From Aralia elata (Eukaryota; Streptophyta; Magnoliopsida; Apiales; Araliaceae): a stretch of DNA of 64,000 nucleotides. The notes beneath the pieces are model-generated. The model did no database searches, was not told the DNA's origin, and saw nothing but the letters and a program-made list of their open reading frames with translations. Of the stretch, positions 34,596 to 48,504 are shown one piece after another. Numbering within the stretch: the first letter of the stretch is position 1; each line of letters starts with the position of its first letter. The stretch spans positions 2,002,501 to 2,066,500 of the forward strand of contig JAVJAP010000339.1 of the NCBI GenBank assembly GCA_034770075.1, read 5' to 3'. Made by a program: the position numbers and the translations under genes.

Positions 34596-36329
34596 TGAAA
34601 ATAGTATGCACACAAGCCAATCATATTTGATATGATGTAGCATATACTTTGTAATCTTATTTATTTATTAATAAAAGAATTGATTTATTAAAAATATTTT
34701 ACTTTATCTACATGATGCTGTTATTTTATATGTGATAAACTTATAGTTTTGAGCAATGTTTTTAGAATCATGATGATGATCATGCTAATGAGATCTAAAT
34801 TCTTATAAAGCTTAAAACTAAAATCGTTCCCAATTGTTGGATTACTAAAAAAGGGATTAGTGAATCTGGATAAATTGGTACATACTTTGCTTGCTCTTAG
34901 GAAGAGGATGATTGATCTCATAATCATTTGTGCGGAGATACTAAAGCAAGTATGTAGGTGCTTATTGGAGAATAACTTCACTGAACGTGACTCGCTAAAG
35001 GAATACCTAATGGAGTTTTACTTGCCTGTCAATAGGAATTCCTCTAGTGATAGTAGTACAAGTGATCCTTGGACTTGAGATCATCATAGTATTTTATGTA
35101 TGATGACTTATACTTTGACATGTTCTTTAAGACCTTTAGGGTATATCAAAGGGTATACTTGGGTATAATAAATTGTACATGGAGATAGGTGAATGATCAA
35201 CAAAGAATCTACCACATCTAGTAAAAGATAAGAATGTCCTATGTGATTCGATAAATGACAACTTAGTAGTCTTTGTCCAATGCAGAATGAAATTAGAAAC
35301 GAGTTTCTAATTTGCATTATTTAGAGTTGTGCATTTGAGAATCGAAATGCATATAATTAAATAAAATAAGACTTGACAGTAATTCTATGTTTGGGACATT
35401 GTATGGTAGAAGGATTAAATTGTACGGTAACTATTCAGTGAAAGGTTCGTTTGTGATTAATGTTGAAATCTATATTATCTGAAAAATCGTTGATCGCTAA
35501 ATGAGCTTACCCTTATTGTAGAATAAATATTATTTAATTAAATAAATTAAATAGTTTAATTTATTTATTTAAATAAGATTAGAATTATTCTAATTGATTT
35601 ATTCACAACCGGTTTAATATGGAGAACCTAAAGAGTCACACCGCAAAAGGAAAATATTTATTTAAGAAGTAATGGCATAATCGTAATATTTATTATTTAA
35701 TATTTTGAAAATATTAAATATAAATTAATAAGATGAGTCTTATTATTGTTATTATTATTATTTAATTCCTAAAAGAGTTTTCGAATTAATTAATAGAAGT
35801 ACTCTTATAAATTTCTAATTAGATTAAGAGTTTAATTAATTAAAAGAGTTTAATTAAAACAAACCATAATCCTAAATAGTTTAGGAGGGTTACCTATATC
35901 TATAAATAAGAGAAGTCTTATTATGGATTGGGGTTACACACACTTCCATAAGATTTGGGAGAGTACTTACACTTTCTATAGAGATAGAAATTAGGGTTTT
36001 GCCAACACCCATCTTCTTGAATACGTATTATTCCTTGGTAGATCACCTCTAGAGGCCAAACACTTGGGTGGCTAACGTTGAGCAAAGGAAAGAATCTAAT
36101 CGGTGAATTTCAAGGAGAACGCGAAAGGATTTGGAGTTGAACTTATACCCGAGGAAGCACGGTTCAACGAGGGTATAATTCTTATTCTCTATCTCTTTCG
36201 TATAATTGATAATTACGCATAAAGTATGATCCTGGTTATGGTTTGTAAAAATTTTAAATTCTGATTTACCATGCTTCTGCTGTTTATATGCAATATGATT
36301 GTATGTCCATGGATATTACAAACCTAATA
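34596..36329 (+). repeat. Copia LTR1
   Basis: Starts TGAAAATAGTATGCACACAA and ends AACCTAATA, directly before the PBS TGGCATCAGAGCC (36331-36343, tRNA-iMet type). Homologous to 46719-48504 and to the solo LTR at 60373-62193 (inverse). Confidence 0.9.
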
Positions 36330-36343
36330 GTGGCATCAGAGCC

Positions 36344-38112
36344 AAACTTTATGCGAATTATTAATTATTTTGATTTCATATATGTATGGGTATGTGTTTA
36401 GAACAATTTAATTATGCATAATTGTTAGTATATAATCATATTTTTGGAAGAAAATTGCAAAATCGCGATATGGAAAAACCAAGAATGAAACAGACAGAAG
36501 CCTTAGGGCCGCGACGCTCATTTATGTGAGCCGCGACGCTGGGCTAGGGCTGCGGCATTCCATTCCTTATACCGCGGCGCTTGGCGCTCTTCTTGAGAGC
36601 TGCGACATTAATTCCTTGAGTCGCGTCGCTTAGCTTGAGTCGCGGCGCATGAAGGCCTGTTGGTTCGTTTTGTGTAATTTTTTAAAAAATTCTAAATAAA
36701 ATAAAGGAGTTTATTTTTGATTTGGAATTGTACTAAAATAAAGATGTTTATTTTATTTGGAATTGGATTTCATGTTAAATTAAAATAATAGTTTATTTTG
36801 ATTTAATTTGGATTAAAATAAAGGAGTTTATTTTGATTCAAAATTGAATTTTATACTAACTATAATTGCCCATTAAATGATATCAATGCATATATGGAAT
36901 GATTTTAATTTCATGAGATGAATATTATTTATTGATGCATATGGTGATATGTATGATAATAAATGGGATTGATTATGGACTATTGACCAATGTGTGACTG
37001 AATTTTATTCTATGAGAATGCATGAATGAATAGATTTTATAAATGAGGTCTGCGTATCTCGTCTTTTCTAATTTTTCTTAATGTAAATTATATTTTTCTC
37101 CTATGTACTTCCCCTTGACTGCTGATCAAGGTTTCTATTTATTGTAAATAGTTTATGTAATATGATTAGTTAGAATTATTTTGAAGAATTGGAGACCAAG
37201 GAGTAAGGAGCGCTTAAAGACCCGTTTTTAATGGAGCCCGGGTTTAAATGTAATAGTTATATTTAAATTCAGTTCTTGCACCCTAGGTTTGACCTTTTGG
37301 TTCACTTGGTGGCTCTAGTGAACCAAACTAGAATAAAAGTTTATAATCAATTCGGGTAGAATATAGTATTCTATATATATATATATGCATATTTACTATA
37401 TATATATATATATATATATTATACAACATACTTCGCATGTTAAATAATATGACGCGTATTTTATATATATATGTGCATGCGCGCTAAACAAGATGAGACA
37501 AATAATAACAAACTATTCAAAGAAATTATATTAAGTTGTAACGTTCAAAGGTATTTGGAATATCGAATGTCGTCTTCTAGCATGATAAAACGATAGAGTA
37601 TTATTTAATCATTATAAGTTTGTTGTGTCACCACAAAGCTTATTTTAATTTTTTGAGATGTTGTTTTATCACATTTGATGCTTATAAAGAAATTAAACGA
37701 TACTGTTTTGTTGTGTCACCACAAGGACGATGTTTTTTCTCTTTACTTATATAGAAGTGCTAGGTTGGACTTAAGTTGGTTAATTTTAATTCGGATGTGT
37801 CATCACTTGATCAAAATAACCTAAGAGGAAAAATTAAAAGGAGTTACATGGTGATGTAATTGACAATAGTTGTCTACCTATTTATTTATATATAGTTTGT
37901 TGTGTCACCACAAGGCTATATAAATTTGAAATGAGATCCTTATTCTCACTAGCAAATCTTTAATTAGACTTGTCGAACTATATATTTAGGGTAATATAGT
38001 TTGATGAAAATAGTGAGAGATACCAATTTAAATAAAGACCTAATTTATTTTGGTAATTAATAAAATGAATGTATGCTAAAATGTTGTTTATTTCACTTGC
38101 AGAATTTGAAAA
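36344..38112 (+). other. Copia untranslated leader, copy 1
   Basis: About 1.8 kb between PBS and gag without coding sequence. It has a GC-rich array of GCCGCGACGCT-like words at 36505-36655 and hairpin-like repeats TTGTTGTGTCACCACAAGG at about 37619, 37706 and 37895, with a variant at 37795. Confidence 0.7.
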
Positions 38113-40550
38113 ATGTCAAACTCACTAATATCACTGTGAAGCATACTTGATGCAAACAAACTGACCGGACCGAATTACACGCACTGGTTAAGGAATCTGA
38201 GAATTGTTCTCACTGCTGAAAAAAATTCTTATGTCCTAAATTCGCTCGTCCCTACAACCGTTGCAGAAACAGCCTCTGAGAAAGAGATTGCTACTTTCAA
38301 AAAGTGGCAAGATGATGCAACCGTGGCTTAATGCATCATGCTCGCATCCATAAGTAACGAGTTTCAGCGTCAGCATGAAACTATGGATGCTTCTACTATA
38401 CTCTTGCACCTCAAGGAGTTGTATAGTGAGGAATGTAGGACTGCTAGATATCAGATATCTAAGGAGCTCTTCTGATCTCGAATGACCGAGGGCACTACTG
38501 TTGAGACTCACGTTCTAAAGACGATCAATTTGATTGAATGTCTCAGACAGTTAGGGTTTGTGATGGATGGGGAGTTATGTCAAGATTTGATCTTGCAGTC
38601 ACTCCCAGACACCTCACAATTTATTGTGAATTTTCACATGAACAAGTTGGACGTCAGCTTGCCTGAGTTACTTAATATGCTGAACACTGCTGAAGGTCAC
38701 TTCACATCCAAGATGAACCAAGTCTTATTGGTGGATGATTCTTCCAAGAAAAGGAAGAGGTCCAAGGTATCTTCTGAAAAAGAAGAAAAAGAAAAGGCTA
38801 AGGGCAAGGCGAATGTAAATGATAATAAGAAAGTTGATCCAGATAGCAAAAGAATGTGTTTCTATTGCAATAAGCCGGGTCACTGGAAGAGGAACTACGA
38901 GAAGTATCTTGCGGAACAAAAGCAGAAGAAGCTTGGAGAATCTTCTACTTCCGATCAAGGTTTGTTCATGATTGAAATTAATTTTTCTGAAAGTCAGAAT
39001 TCTACTTGGGTATTGGATACCGGCTGTGGTTCTCACATCTGTAACACTATGCAGGGACTAAGCATAAATAGAAAGCTAAACAAGGATGAAGTCGTCCTAC
39101 GAATAGGAAATGGAGCAAAGGTTGCTGCATTAGCTGTAGGAACTTATTGTTTAGCACTGCCTACGGGCAAGTCCGTTAGTTTAAATAATTGTTATTATGT
39201 TCCAACATTTATGAGAAACATTATTTCTATTTCTGTATTGGATATGGATGGTTTTGATATTATAATAAAGAACAATTGTTGTTCTGTTTATAATAAAAAT
39301 GTTCTATATGGTGTTGGCAATTTACTGAACGGACTTTATATACTTGACTTGCATGAAAATATACTTTAAATTGAACAAACTAAGAAAAGAAAAAGAGATG
39401 ATGTTAATTATACCTTTATGTGGCACTGTAGACTCAGTCATATTAATGAAATAAGATTAACCAAATTGCATAAAGATGGACTTTTAGAGCTATCTGATTA
39501 CGAATTATATCCAACTTGTGAATCTTGTCTCATGGGTAAGATAACCAAATCTCCTTTTAGTGGAAAAGGATAAAAAGTTATAGAGTTGTTAGCGTTGGTA
39601 CACATAGATGCATATGGACCTATGAAAATGACTGCACGAGGAGGGTATTCTTATTTTATTACTTTCACTGATGATCATTCTATATTTGGATATGTGTATT
39701 TGATAAAATACAAATCTGAATCGTTTGAAAAGTTCAAAGAATTCAGAAGTAGAGTAGAGAAACAAACTGGCAAGAATATTAAGATTCTTAGATTGGATCG
39801 AGGAGGGGAATACTTAAGCAATGAGTTTCTCAATTATCTCAAAGAAAATGGTATAATCTCACAATGGACTCCACCAGGGATGCCATAGTTAAATGGTGTA
39901 TCTGAAAGGAGAAATCGAACATTGTTAGACATGGTTCGTTTCATGATGAGTTTTACTGACCTTCCAATATCATTCTGGGGTTATGCCCTAGAAGTGGCTG
40001 CATACCTACTTAATAAGGTACCTACCAAATCTGTCCCAAAGACTCCATATGAGTTATGGACAGGGAGGAAACCAAATCTTAAGCATGTTAAGACTTGGGG
40101 TTGTCTAGTTTATGTCAAAAAGTTTGAGAACGATAAGCTAAAGACTAGATCCGACAAGTGTAGATTAATGAGATACCCTAAAGAAATATCGGGGTATTAT
40201 TTCTATCATCCTATTGATCAAAAAGTGTTTGTGGCGAAACATGCTGCCTTCTTGGAAAAGGAGTTTATCCTTGAAGGGGTCAGTGGGAGTAAGATATATC
40301 TTGAAGAAGTTCAAGAACCACAAAATACCATGAATAAAAGTCAGGTACCTAACCAAGTGGAAGAACCTATTGTACCACAACCTATTCGTAAATCTGGAAA
40401 AGTACCAAAGATTCTCGAAAGGTATAAATTCATTATAGAGGATGATGATAAGGTACGCATCATAGATGATGATGATCCATTGACTTACGAAGAGGCTATG
40501 AGTAGTAAAGACTCAGAGAAATGGCAAGAAGCCATGAAATCCAAATTATG
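38113..40550 (+). pseudogene. Copia gag-protease-integrase, truncated (copy 1)
   Basis: Gag starts at the ATG at 38113-38115 but has stops at once (TGA near 38137, TAA near 38329). Frame 38482-39369 carries gag, a zinc knuckle (CFYCNKPGHWKRNY, last Cys replaced by Tyr) and the protease site WVLDTGCGSH. After a stop come the GAG-pre-integrase region and integrase (39586-39888 and 39922-40551; YSYFITFTDDHS, LDRGGEYLS, GVSERRNRTL). The frame stops at EKWQEAMKSKL, the start of RT, where LTR sequence begins. RT and RNase H are missing. Confidence 0.9.
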
Positions 40551-41146
40551 ATTATTACTATTACTACTATTTAATTCCTAATAGGGATTGGGAATTAATT
40601 AATAGAAGTACTCTCTCATGAATTCCTAATTAGATTAGGAGTTCAATTTAATTAAAGGAGTTTAATTATAACAGAAACCCTAATCCTAAATAGTTTAGGG
40701 AAGGGTTTTCCAACATCTACAAATAAGAGGAGTCTTATCATAGATTAGGGTTGCACAATCTTGCATAATTGTGGAGAGGACTAACAATTTCTATAGAGAT
40801 AGAAACTAGGGTTTTACCAAAACCCATCTTCTTGAACAAATATTATTCCTTGGTGGATCACCTCTAGAGGCCAAACACTTGGGTGACTAATGTTGATCAA
40901 AGAAAGGAATTTAATCGGTGGAATTCAAGGAGAACGCGAAGGAATTGGAGGTGAACTTGTACTTGAGGAAGCTAGAATTCTACAAGGGTATAATTCTTAT
41001 TCTCTATCTCTTTCGTTTAATTGATAATTGTGCATAAAGGAAGATCATGGTGATGGTTTGTATAAAATTTTAAAATCTGATTTTATCGCGCTTCCGCTTT
41101 ATTTATGTAATTTGATTACATGTTCGCGTTATATTTAAACGTAACA
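40551..41146 (+). repeat. 3' third of a Copia LTR at an internal junction
   Basis: Matches the LTR2 part from about 47911 to its end and finishes in ACGTAACA. It is followed by PBS TGGTATCAGAGC (41148-41159). The left edge is an abrupt join with the RT start of copy 1, close to an ATT-repeat stretch. Confidence 0.88.
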
Positions 41147-41159
41147 GTGGTATCAGAGC

Positions 41160-42129
41160 TAAACTTTATGCAAATTATTAATTATTTTGATTCATATATA
41201 TGTTGATATGTGTTTAGAACAATTTGATTGGGCATTATTGTTGATATAAAATCATGTTTTTGGAGAAAAATAACAAAAATCGTGATTTGAAGCGGGGCGC
41301 GTCGTCTTCTGCAGGACCAGCACGGGGCGCGCCATAGGCGCGCCGGTCTAGTATAAAATCCGATTTTAAATTATTTTTTTTTTGCAGTTTTCAAAATTAA
41401 GATAAAAGCTTATTTTGATTTGAAAAAGGATTAAAATAAAGATGTTTATTTTAATTGGGATTGAATTTCATGATAACTAATTAGAGTAAAAATTGGATTC
41501 CATGATAACTAATTGGAGTTGAAATTGGATTTTATATTAACTTAAATTACCCATTGAATGATATCAATATATATATTGAATGTTTTAATTTCATGAGATG
41601 AATATTATTTATTGATGCATATGGAGATATGTATGATAATAAATAAGGATTGATTATAGACTATTGACCAATGTGTGATTGAATTTATTTTAGAGGATGC
41701 TTCAATGAATGAGTTTTTATAAATAGGGTCTGCGTACCTTGTCTTCTCGAGTTTTTCTTGATGTAAATTCTATCTTCCTCCTATGTACTTCTCCTTGACT
41801 GCTGATCAAGGTTCCTATTTATTTTAAATAGTTTATGTAATAGGATTAGTTAGAATTATTTTGAAGAATTGGAGACCAAGGAACAAGGAGCGCTTGAAGA
41901 CCCGTTTGTAATGGAGCTTGGGAATAAATGTAATAGTTATATTTAAATTCAGTTCTTGCACTCTAGGTTTGACCTTTTGGTTCATTTGGTGGCTCTAGTG
42001 AACCAAACTAGAATAAAAATCCATAATCAATCCGGGTAGAATATAGTATTCTATATGTGCATGCTTATATATATGTATATATTATATTATCCAACATGTT
42101 TCGCATGTTAAATAATATGACGCGTATTT

Positions 42130-42173
<44 letters not shown>

Positions 42174-42800
42174 TGCGCACTAAACAAGATGAGACTAATA
42201 ATAACAAACTCCTCAAAGAAATCATATTAAGTCCTAAACGTTCAAAGATATTTGGAATATCGAACGTCGCCTTCTAGCATGGTAAAGTGATAGAGTATTA
42301 AATATTTAATATGAGTTTGTTGTGTCACATAAGGCAATTATTAAATATTTAAGATGTTTTATCACATTTGATGCTTATTAAGGAATTGAACATTACTGTT
42401 TTGTTGTGTCACACAAGGACGGTATTTTTCTATTCACATATATGGAAGTGCTAGGTTTGACTTAACTTGGATAATTTTGATTCAGATGTGTCACACTTAA
42501 TCAAAATAATCTAAGAGGCAAAATACAAGGAGTTACATAGTGATGTAATTGACAATAGTTGTTTACCTATTTATTTATATATCGTTTGTTGTGTCACACA
42601 AGACTATATACATTTGAAATGGGATCCTTATTCTCACTAGCAAATTTTAATTAGATTTGTCGAACTGTATATTGAGGGTAATATAGTTTGATGAAAATAG
42701 TGGGAGATACCAATTTAAAATAAAGACCTAATTTATTTTGATAATTAATAAAAATGAATGTATGCTAAATATTGTCTATTTCATATGCAGAATTTAAAAA
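41160..42800 (+). other. Copia untranslated leader, copy 2
   Basis: Parallel to 36344-38112. It has a shorter GC-rich block (41290-41345), an alternating TA/TG/CG tract (42130-42180) and hairpin-like repeats at about 42315, 42399, 42485 and 42585. Confidence 0.7.
42130..42180 (+). repeat. Alternating purine-pyrimidine tract (TA)(TG)(CG)
   Basis: About 50 bases of uninterrupted alternating purine and pyrimidine, passing from TA to TG to CG, ending GCATGCGCAC. Such tracts favour left-handed DNA. The homologous place in copy 1 (about 37461-37487) is shorter. Confidence 0.85.
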
Positions 42801-45800
42801 TGTAAAACTCACCATCATTGCGTAGCATACTTGATGCTAACAAATTGACCGGATCGAATTACACGGATTGGTTAAAGAATCTAAGAATTGTTCTCACTGC
42901 TGAAAAGATTCCTTATGTCCTAAATTCGCCCGTCCCTACAAATGTTGCAGAAACAGCCTTTGAGGAAGCGATTGCTACTTTCAGAAAGTGGCAAGATGAT
43001 GTAATCTTGGCTCAATGCATCATGCTCGCATCTATGAGTAACGAGCTTCAGCGTCAGCATGAAACTATGGATGCTCCTACTATATTGCTGTACCTCAAGA
43101 AGTTGTATGGTAAGCAAAATAGGACTGCTAGATATCAGATATCTAAGGAGCTCTTTCGATCTCGTATGACCGAGGGCACTACCGTTGAGACTCATGTCCT
43201 TAAGATGATCAATCTGATTGAATAACTTGGACAACTAGGGTTCGTAATGGCTGGGGAGTTAAGTCAAGATTTGATCTTGCAGTAACTCCCGGACACCTTC
43301 TCACAATTTGTTGTAAATTTTCACATGAATAAGTTGGACGTCAGCTTGCCTGAGTTACTTAACATGCTGAAGGTCACTTCTCATCCAATAAGAATCAAGT
43401 CTTACTAGTGGATGATTCTTCCAAGAAAAGGAAGAGGCCCAAGGTATCTTCTGAAAAGAAGAAAAAGAAGAAGGCTAAGGGCAAGGCGAATGGAAAGGAT
43501 AATAAGAAACCTAATCCAGATAGCAAAAGAATTTGCTACCATTGCAATAAGCCGGGTCACTGGAAGAGGAACTGCAAGGATTATCTTGCGGATCAAAAGC
43601 ATAAGAAGCTTGGAGAAGCTTCGACTTCCGATCTAGGTTTGTTCATGATTGAAATTAATTTTTCTGAAAGTAAAAATTCTACTTGGGTATTGGATACCGG
43701 TTATGGTTCTCACATACGTAACAATATGTAGGGAGTAAGAAGAAGTAGAAAGCTGAACAAGGATGAAATCGTCCTACGAGTGGGAAATGGAGCAAAGGTT
43801 GCTGCATTAGCTGTAGGAACTTATTGTTTAGCACTTCCTTCAGGTAAGTTCATTAGTTTAAATAATTGTTATTATGTTCCAACACTCATTAGAAACATTA
43901 TTTTAATTTCTGTATTGGATATGGATGGTTTTGATATTATAATAAAGAACAACAGTTGTTCTATTTATAATAAAAATGTTTTATATGGTGTTGACAATCT
44001 ACTGAATGGACTTTACATACTTGACTTGAACGAAAATATACTTCAAATTGAACAAACTAAGAAAAGAAAAAGAGATGATGTTAATTATACCTTTATATGG
44101 CACTATAGACTCGGTCATATCAATGAAACAATATTAACCAAGTTGCATAAGGATGGACTTTTAGAGCTATCTGATTACGAATCATATCCAACTTGTGAAT
44201 CTTGTCTCATGGGTAAGATGACTAAATCTCCTTTTAGTGGACAAGGAGAAAAAGTTACAGAGTTGTTAGCGTTGGTACACACAGACGTATGTGGACCTAT
44301 GAAAACGAATGCACTAGGAGGGTATTCTTATTTTATTACTTTCACTGATGATCATTCTAGATTTGGATATGTGTATTTAATGAAATACAAGTCTGAATCG
44401 TTTGAAAAGTTCAAAGAATTCAGAAATGAAGTAGAGAAGCAAACTGGTAAGAGTATTAAAATTCCTCGATCGGATCGAGGAAGGGAATACTTAACCAATG
44501 AGTTTCTAAGTTGTCTCAAAGAAAATGGTATAATCTCACAATGGACTCCACCAGGGACACCACAGTTAAATGGTGTATCTGAAAGGAGAAATCGAACATT
44601 GTTGGACATGGTTCGTTCCATGATGAGTTATACCAACCTTCCAGTATCTTTCTGGGGTTATGCCCTATAAACGGCTGCATATCTACTTAACAAAGTACCT
44701 ACCAAATTCGTCCCAAAGACCCCATATGAATTATGGACAGTGAGGAAGCCAAATCTTAAGTATGTTAAGACTTAGAGTTGTCCAGCTTATGTCAAAAGGT
44801 TTGAGCATGATTAGCTAAAGACTAGATCCGACAAGTGTAGATTTGTGGGATACCCTAAAGAAACTGTAGGGTATTATTTCTATCATCCTACTGATCAAAA
44901 TGTGTTTGTAGCGAAACACGCTGCCTTCTTGGAAAAGGAGTTTATCCTTGAAGGGGTCAGTGGGAGTAATATATATCTTGAAGAAGTTCAAGAACCACAA
45001 AATACTACGGATCGAAGTCAGGTACCTGACCAAGTGGAAGAACCTAATATACCACAACCTATTCGTAAATCTAGAAGAGTGCCGAAGATACCTGATAGGT
45101 ATAGATTCATTATAGAGGATGATGATGAGGTATGCATCATAGATGATGATGATCCATTTACTTACGAAGAGACTATGAGTAGTAAAGACTCTGAGAAATG
45201 GCTAAAAGCCATGAAATCCGATATGGACTCCATGTATGAAAACCAAGTATGGACTTTGGTTTCACCACCTGAGGGCATTAAGTCTATTGGGTGTAAATGG
45301 GTCTTTAAGAGAAAAACTGGAGCGGACGGCAAGGTAGAGACCTATAAAGCCCGACTGGTTGCAAAAAATTTCAAACAAAGACAAGGAGTTGACTATGATG
45401 AAACCTTTTCACCAGTAGCTATGCTCAAGTCCATTTGAATTTTGCTTGCAATTGCAGCTTATTATGACTACGAAATCTGGCAAATGGACGTAAAGACGGC
45501 CTTCCTCAATAGAGAGCTTGAGGGAAATGTATATATGATACAGCCAGAGGGTTTTGTTTCAACGGTTGGAACAAATCAAGTCAGTAAGCTACAACGATCC
45601 ATTGATGGATTAAAGCAAGCTTCTCGAAGATAATCAAAAAGTTTGATTTTATCAAAAATGAGGATGAACCTTGTGTGTACAAGAAGGTTAGTGGGATCGT
45701 TATTTCATTCCTTGTATTATATGTTGATGATATATTACTGATAGGGAATAATGTTCCTATGCTACAGTCGATCAAAATTTGGTTATCTAAACACTTCTCC

Positions 45801-46718
45801 ATGAGGACTTGGGTGAGACATCCTATATTTTGGGGATAAAGATCTATAGAGATAGATCTAAAAGGATGTTGGGCTTGACCCAAGGAAAGTACATTGGCTC
45901 GATGCTAAAGAAGTTTAGCATGGAAGATTCCAAGAGAGGTCTCATGCCGATGAGCTATGGAATACATCTCTCCAAGAAACAGGCCCCAAAGACACCTGAA
46001 GAGAGAGACCGTATGAGTAAGATTCCTTATGCTTCAGCAATAGGATCTATCATATACGGTATGATATGTACTAGACCAGATGTCGCTCATGCACTTAGTG
46101 TAATGAGCAGATATCTGTCGAATCCAGGAGAAGAGCACTGGAAGGCAGTGAAAAACATCCTAAAGTACTTGAGAAGAACTAAAGAAGTATTTCTTGTCTA
46201 CGGTGGGTCTGAATTAAAACTAGAGGGCTATACAGACTCAAGTTTTCAAACAGACCAAGATGACAGTAAATCCGTTTCAGGGTATGTATTTACCTTAAAC
46301 GGTGGCGCAGTGAGTTGGAAAAGTTCCAAGCAGCAAACAGTTGTTGATTCAGTGACAGAGGTAGAGTACATAGCTGCAAGTGAAGCTGCAAAGGAAGCTG
46401 TTTGGATGAAGAAGTTCATAACTGAACTTGGAGTGGTTCCTAGCATTAGAGCAGCCGTACATTTATTCTGTGACAATACCGGAGCTGTTATACCGGCTAA
46501 GGAACCTAGGTCTCATCAGAAATCCAAACACGTGTTACGGCGGTTTCATTTGATTAGAGAGATCATTGAAAGATGAGACGTCACCCTGGAGCATGTGGAC
46601 TCTCAAAACAACATTGCAGATCCATTTACTAAAGCTTAACCCAATAACAGTTTGATCGTCACTTAGAGAAAATGGGTATTAGATACCATGGCGATTGACT
46701 TTAGTGCAAGTGGGAGAT
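42801..46718 (+). pseudogene. Copia gag-pol, full domain set but broken (copy 2)
   Basis: Fragments in order: gag 42818-43225; zinc knuckle with intact CCHC (CYHCNKPGHWKRNC) and protease 43408-43731 (LDTGYGSH); GAG-pre-integrase and integrase 43780-44670 then about 44670-44840; RT from 44845-45438 and 45442-45633, with YVDDILLIGN at about 45719-45748 in another frame; RNase H 45809-46576 ending near 46640. It is broken by at least seven stops or frameshifts. A purine tract GTGGGAGA (about 46710-46717) precedes LTR2. Domain order PR-INT-RT-RH defines Copia. Confidence 0.92.
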
Positions 46719-48504
46719 TGAAAGTAGTATGCACACAAGCCAATCATATTTGATATGATATAGCATATACTTTGTAATCTTATTCATTTATTAATAAAAG
46801 TATTAAAGGCATTTTATATTATCTACATGGTGTTGTTATATTAAATGTGATAAACTCATAGTTTTGAGCAATGCTTTAAGAATCATGATGGTGATCATGC
46901 TAATGAGATCTAAATTCTAGATAGCTCACAAACTAAAATTGTTCCTAATCGTTGGATTACTAAATTGGGGATTAGTGAATCCAGATAGATTAGTACATAC
47001 GTTGCTTGCTCTTAGAAAGAGGATGATTGATCTCATAATCATTTGTGTGGAGACACTAAAGCAAGTATATAGGTGCTTATTGGAGAATAAGTTTACTGAA
47101 CGTGGCTCGCTAAGGAATACCTAATGGAGTTTTACTCGCCTTTCAATAGGAATTCCTCTAGTGATAGTAGTACAAGTGATCCTTGGACTTGAGATCATCA
47201 TAGTATCTTGTGTTTGATGAGTTATACTTTGACATGTCCCTTAAGACCTTTAGGGTATATCAAAGGGCATGATTGAGTATAATAAGTTATACATGGAGAT
47301 AGGTGAATGATCAACAAAGAATCTACCACCTCTAGTAAAAGATGAGAATGTTCTATGCGATTCAATAAATGACAACTCAATAGTCCTTGGCTAAGGCAGA
47401 ATGAAATTAGAAAGGAGTTTCTAATTTGCATTATTTAGAGTTGTGCATTTGAGAATCGAAATGCATATAATTAAATAAAATAAGACCTGACAGTAATTCC
47501 ATGTATGGTAGAAGGATTGAATTGTACGGTAACTATTCATCGAAAGGTTTTTTTGTGTTAATGTTAAAATCTATATTATCTGGAAAGTCGCTGAACGCTA
47601 AGGGGGCTTACCCTTATTATAGAATAAATGTTATTTATTTAAATGAGTTAAATAGTTTAATTTATTTATTTAAATAAGATTAGAATTGTTTTAATTAATT
47701 TATTCACAACCGGTTTAATATGGATAGCCTAAAGGGCCACACTGCAAAAGAAAAATATTTATTTAAGAAGTAAATGGCATAATTGTAATAATAAGTTAAG
47801 TGCATTTAATTTAGTCTATGGAGATAAAATAAATTAAATAACTTAATATTTATTATTTAATATTTTAAAAATATTAAATATAAATTAATAAGAGGAGTCT
47901 TATTATTATTATTACTATTACTATTATTTAATTCCTAATAGGGATTGAAAATTAATTAATAGAAGTACTCTCTCATGAATTCCTAATTAGATTAGGAGTT
48001 TAATTTAATTAAAAGAGTTTAATTAGAATAGAAACCCTAATCCTAAATAGTTTAGGGAAGAGTTTTCCTACATCTATAAATAAGAGGAGTCTTATCATAG
48101 ATTAGGGTTACACACTCTTGCATAAGAATTGTGGAGAGTACTTACGATTTCTATAGAGATAGAAACTAGGGTTTTGCCAACACCCATCTTCTTGAACAAA
48201 TATTATTGCTTGGTGGATCACCTCTAGAGGCCAAACACTTGGGTGGCTAATGTTGATCAAAGGAAGGAATTTAATCGGTGGAATTCAAGGAGAATGCGAA
48301 GGAATTGGAGATGAACTTGTACTTGAGGAAGCTAGAATTCTACAAGGGTATAATTCTTATTCTCCCTCTTTCGTTTAATTGATAATTGTGCATAAAGAAA
48401 GATCATGGTGATGGTTTGTATAAAATTTTAAAATCTGATTTTATCGCGCTTCCACTTTATTTATGTAATTTGATTGCATGTTCGCGTTATATATAAACCT
48501 AACA
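46719..48504 (+). repeat. Copia LTR2
   Basis: TG...CA LTR (TGAAAGTAGTATG...AACCTAACA), 1786 bp, directly after the PPT of copy 2 and abutting LTR3. Confidence 0.9.

Noticed and set aside
34860..35078. Open frame recurring in LTR copies (34860-35078, 46939-47124, 61778-62038 minus)
   Set aside because: It recurs because the LTRs are homologous. Length and ends differ between copies, with frameshifts, and no domain is recognised. LTR origin explains it.
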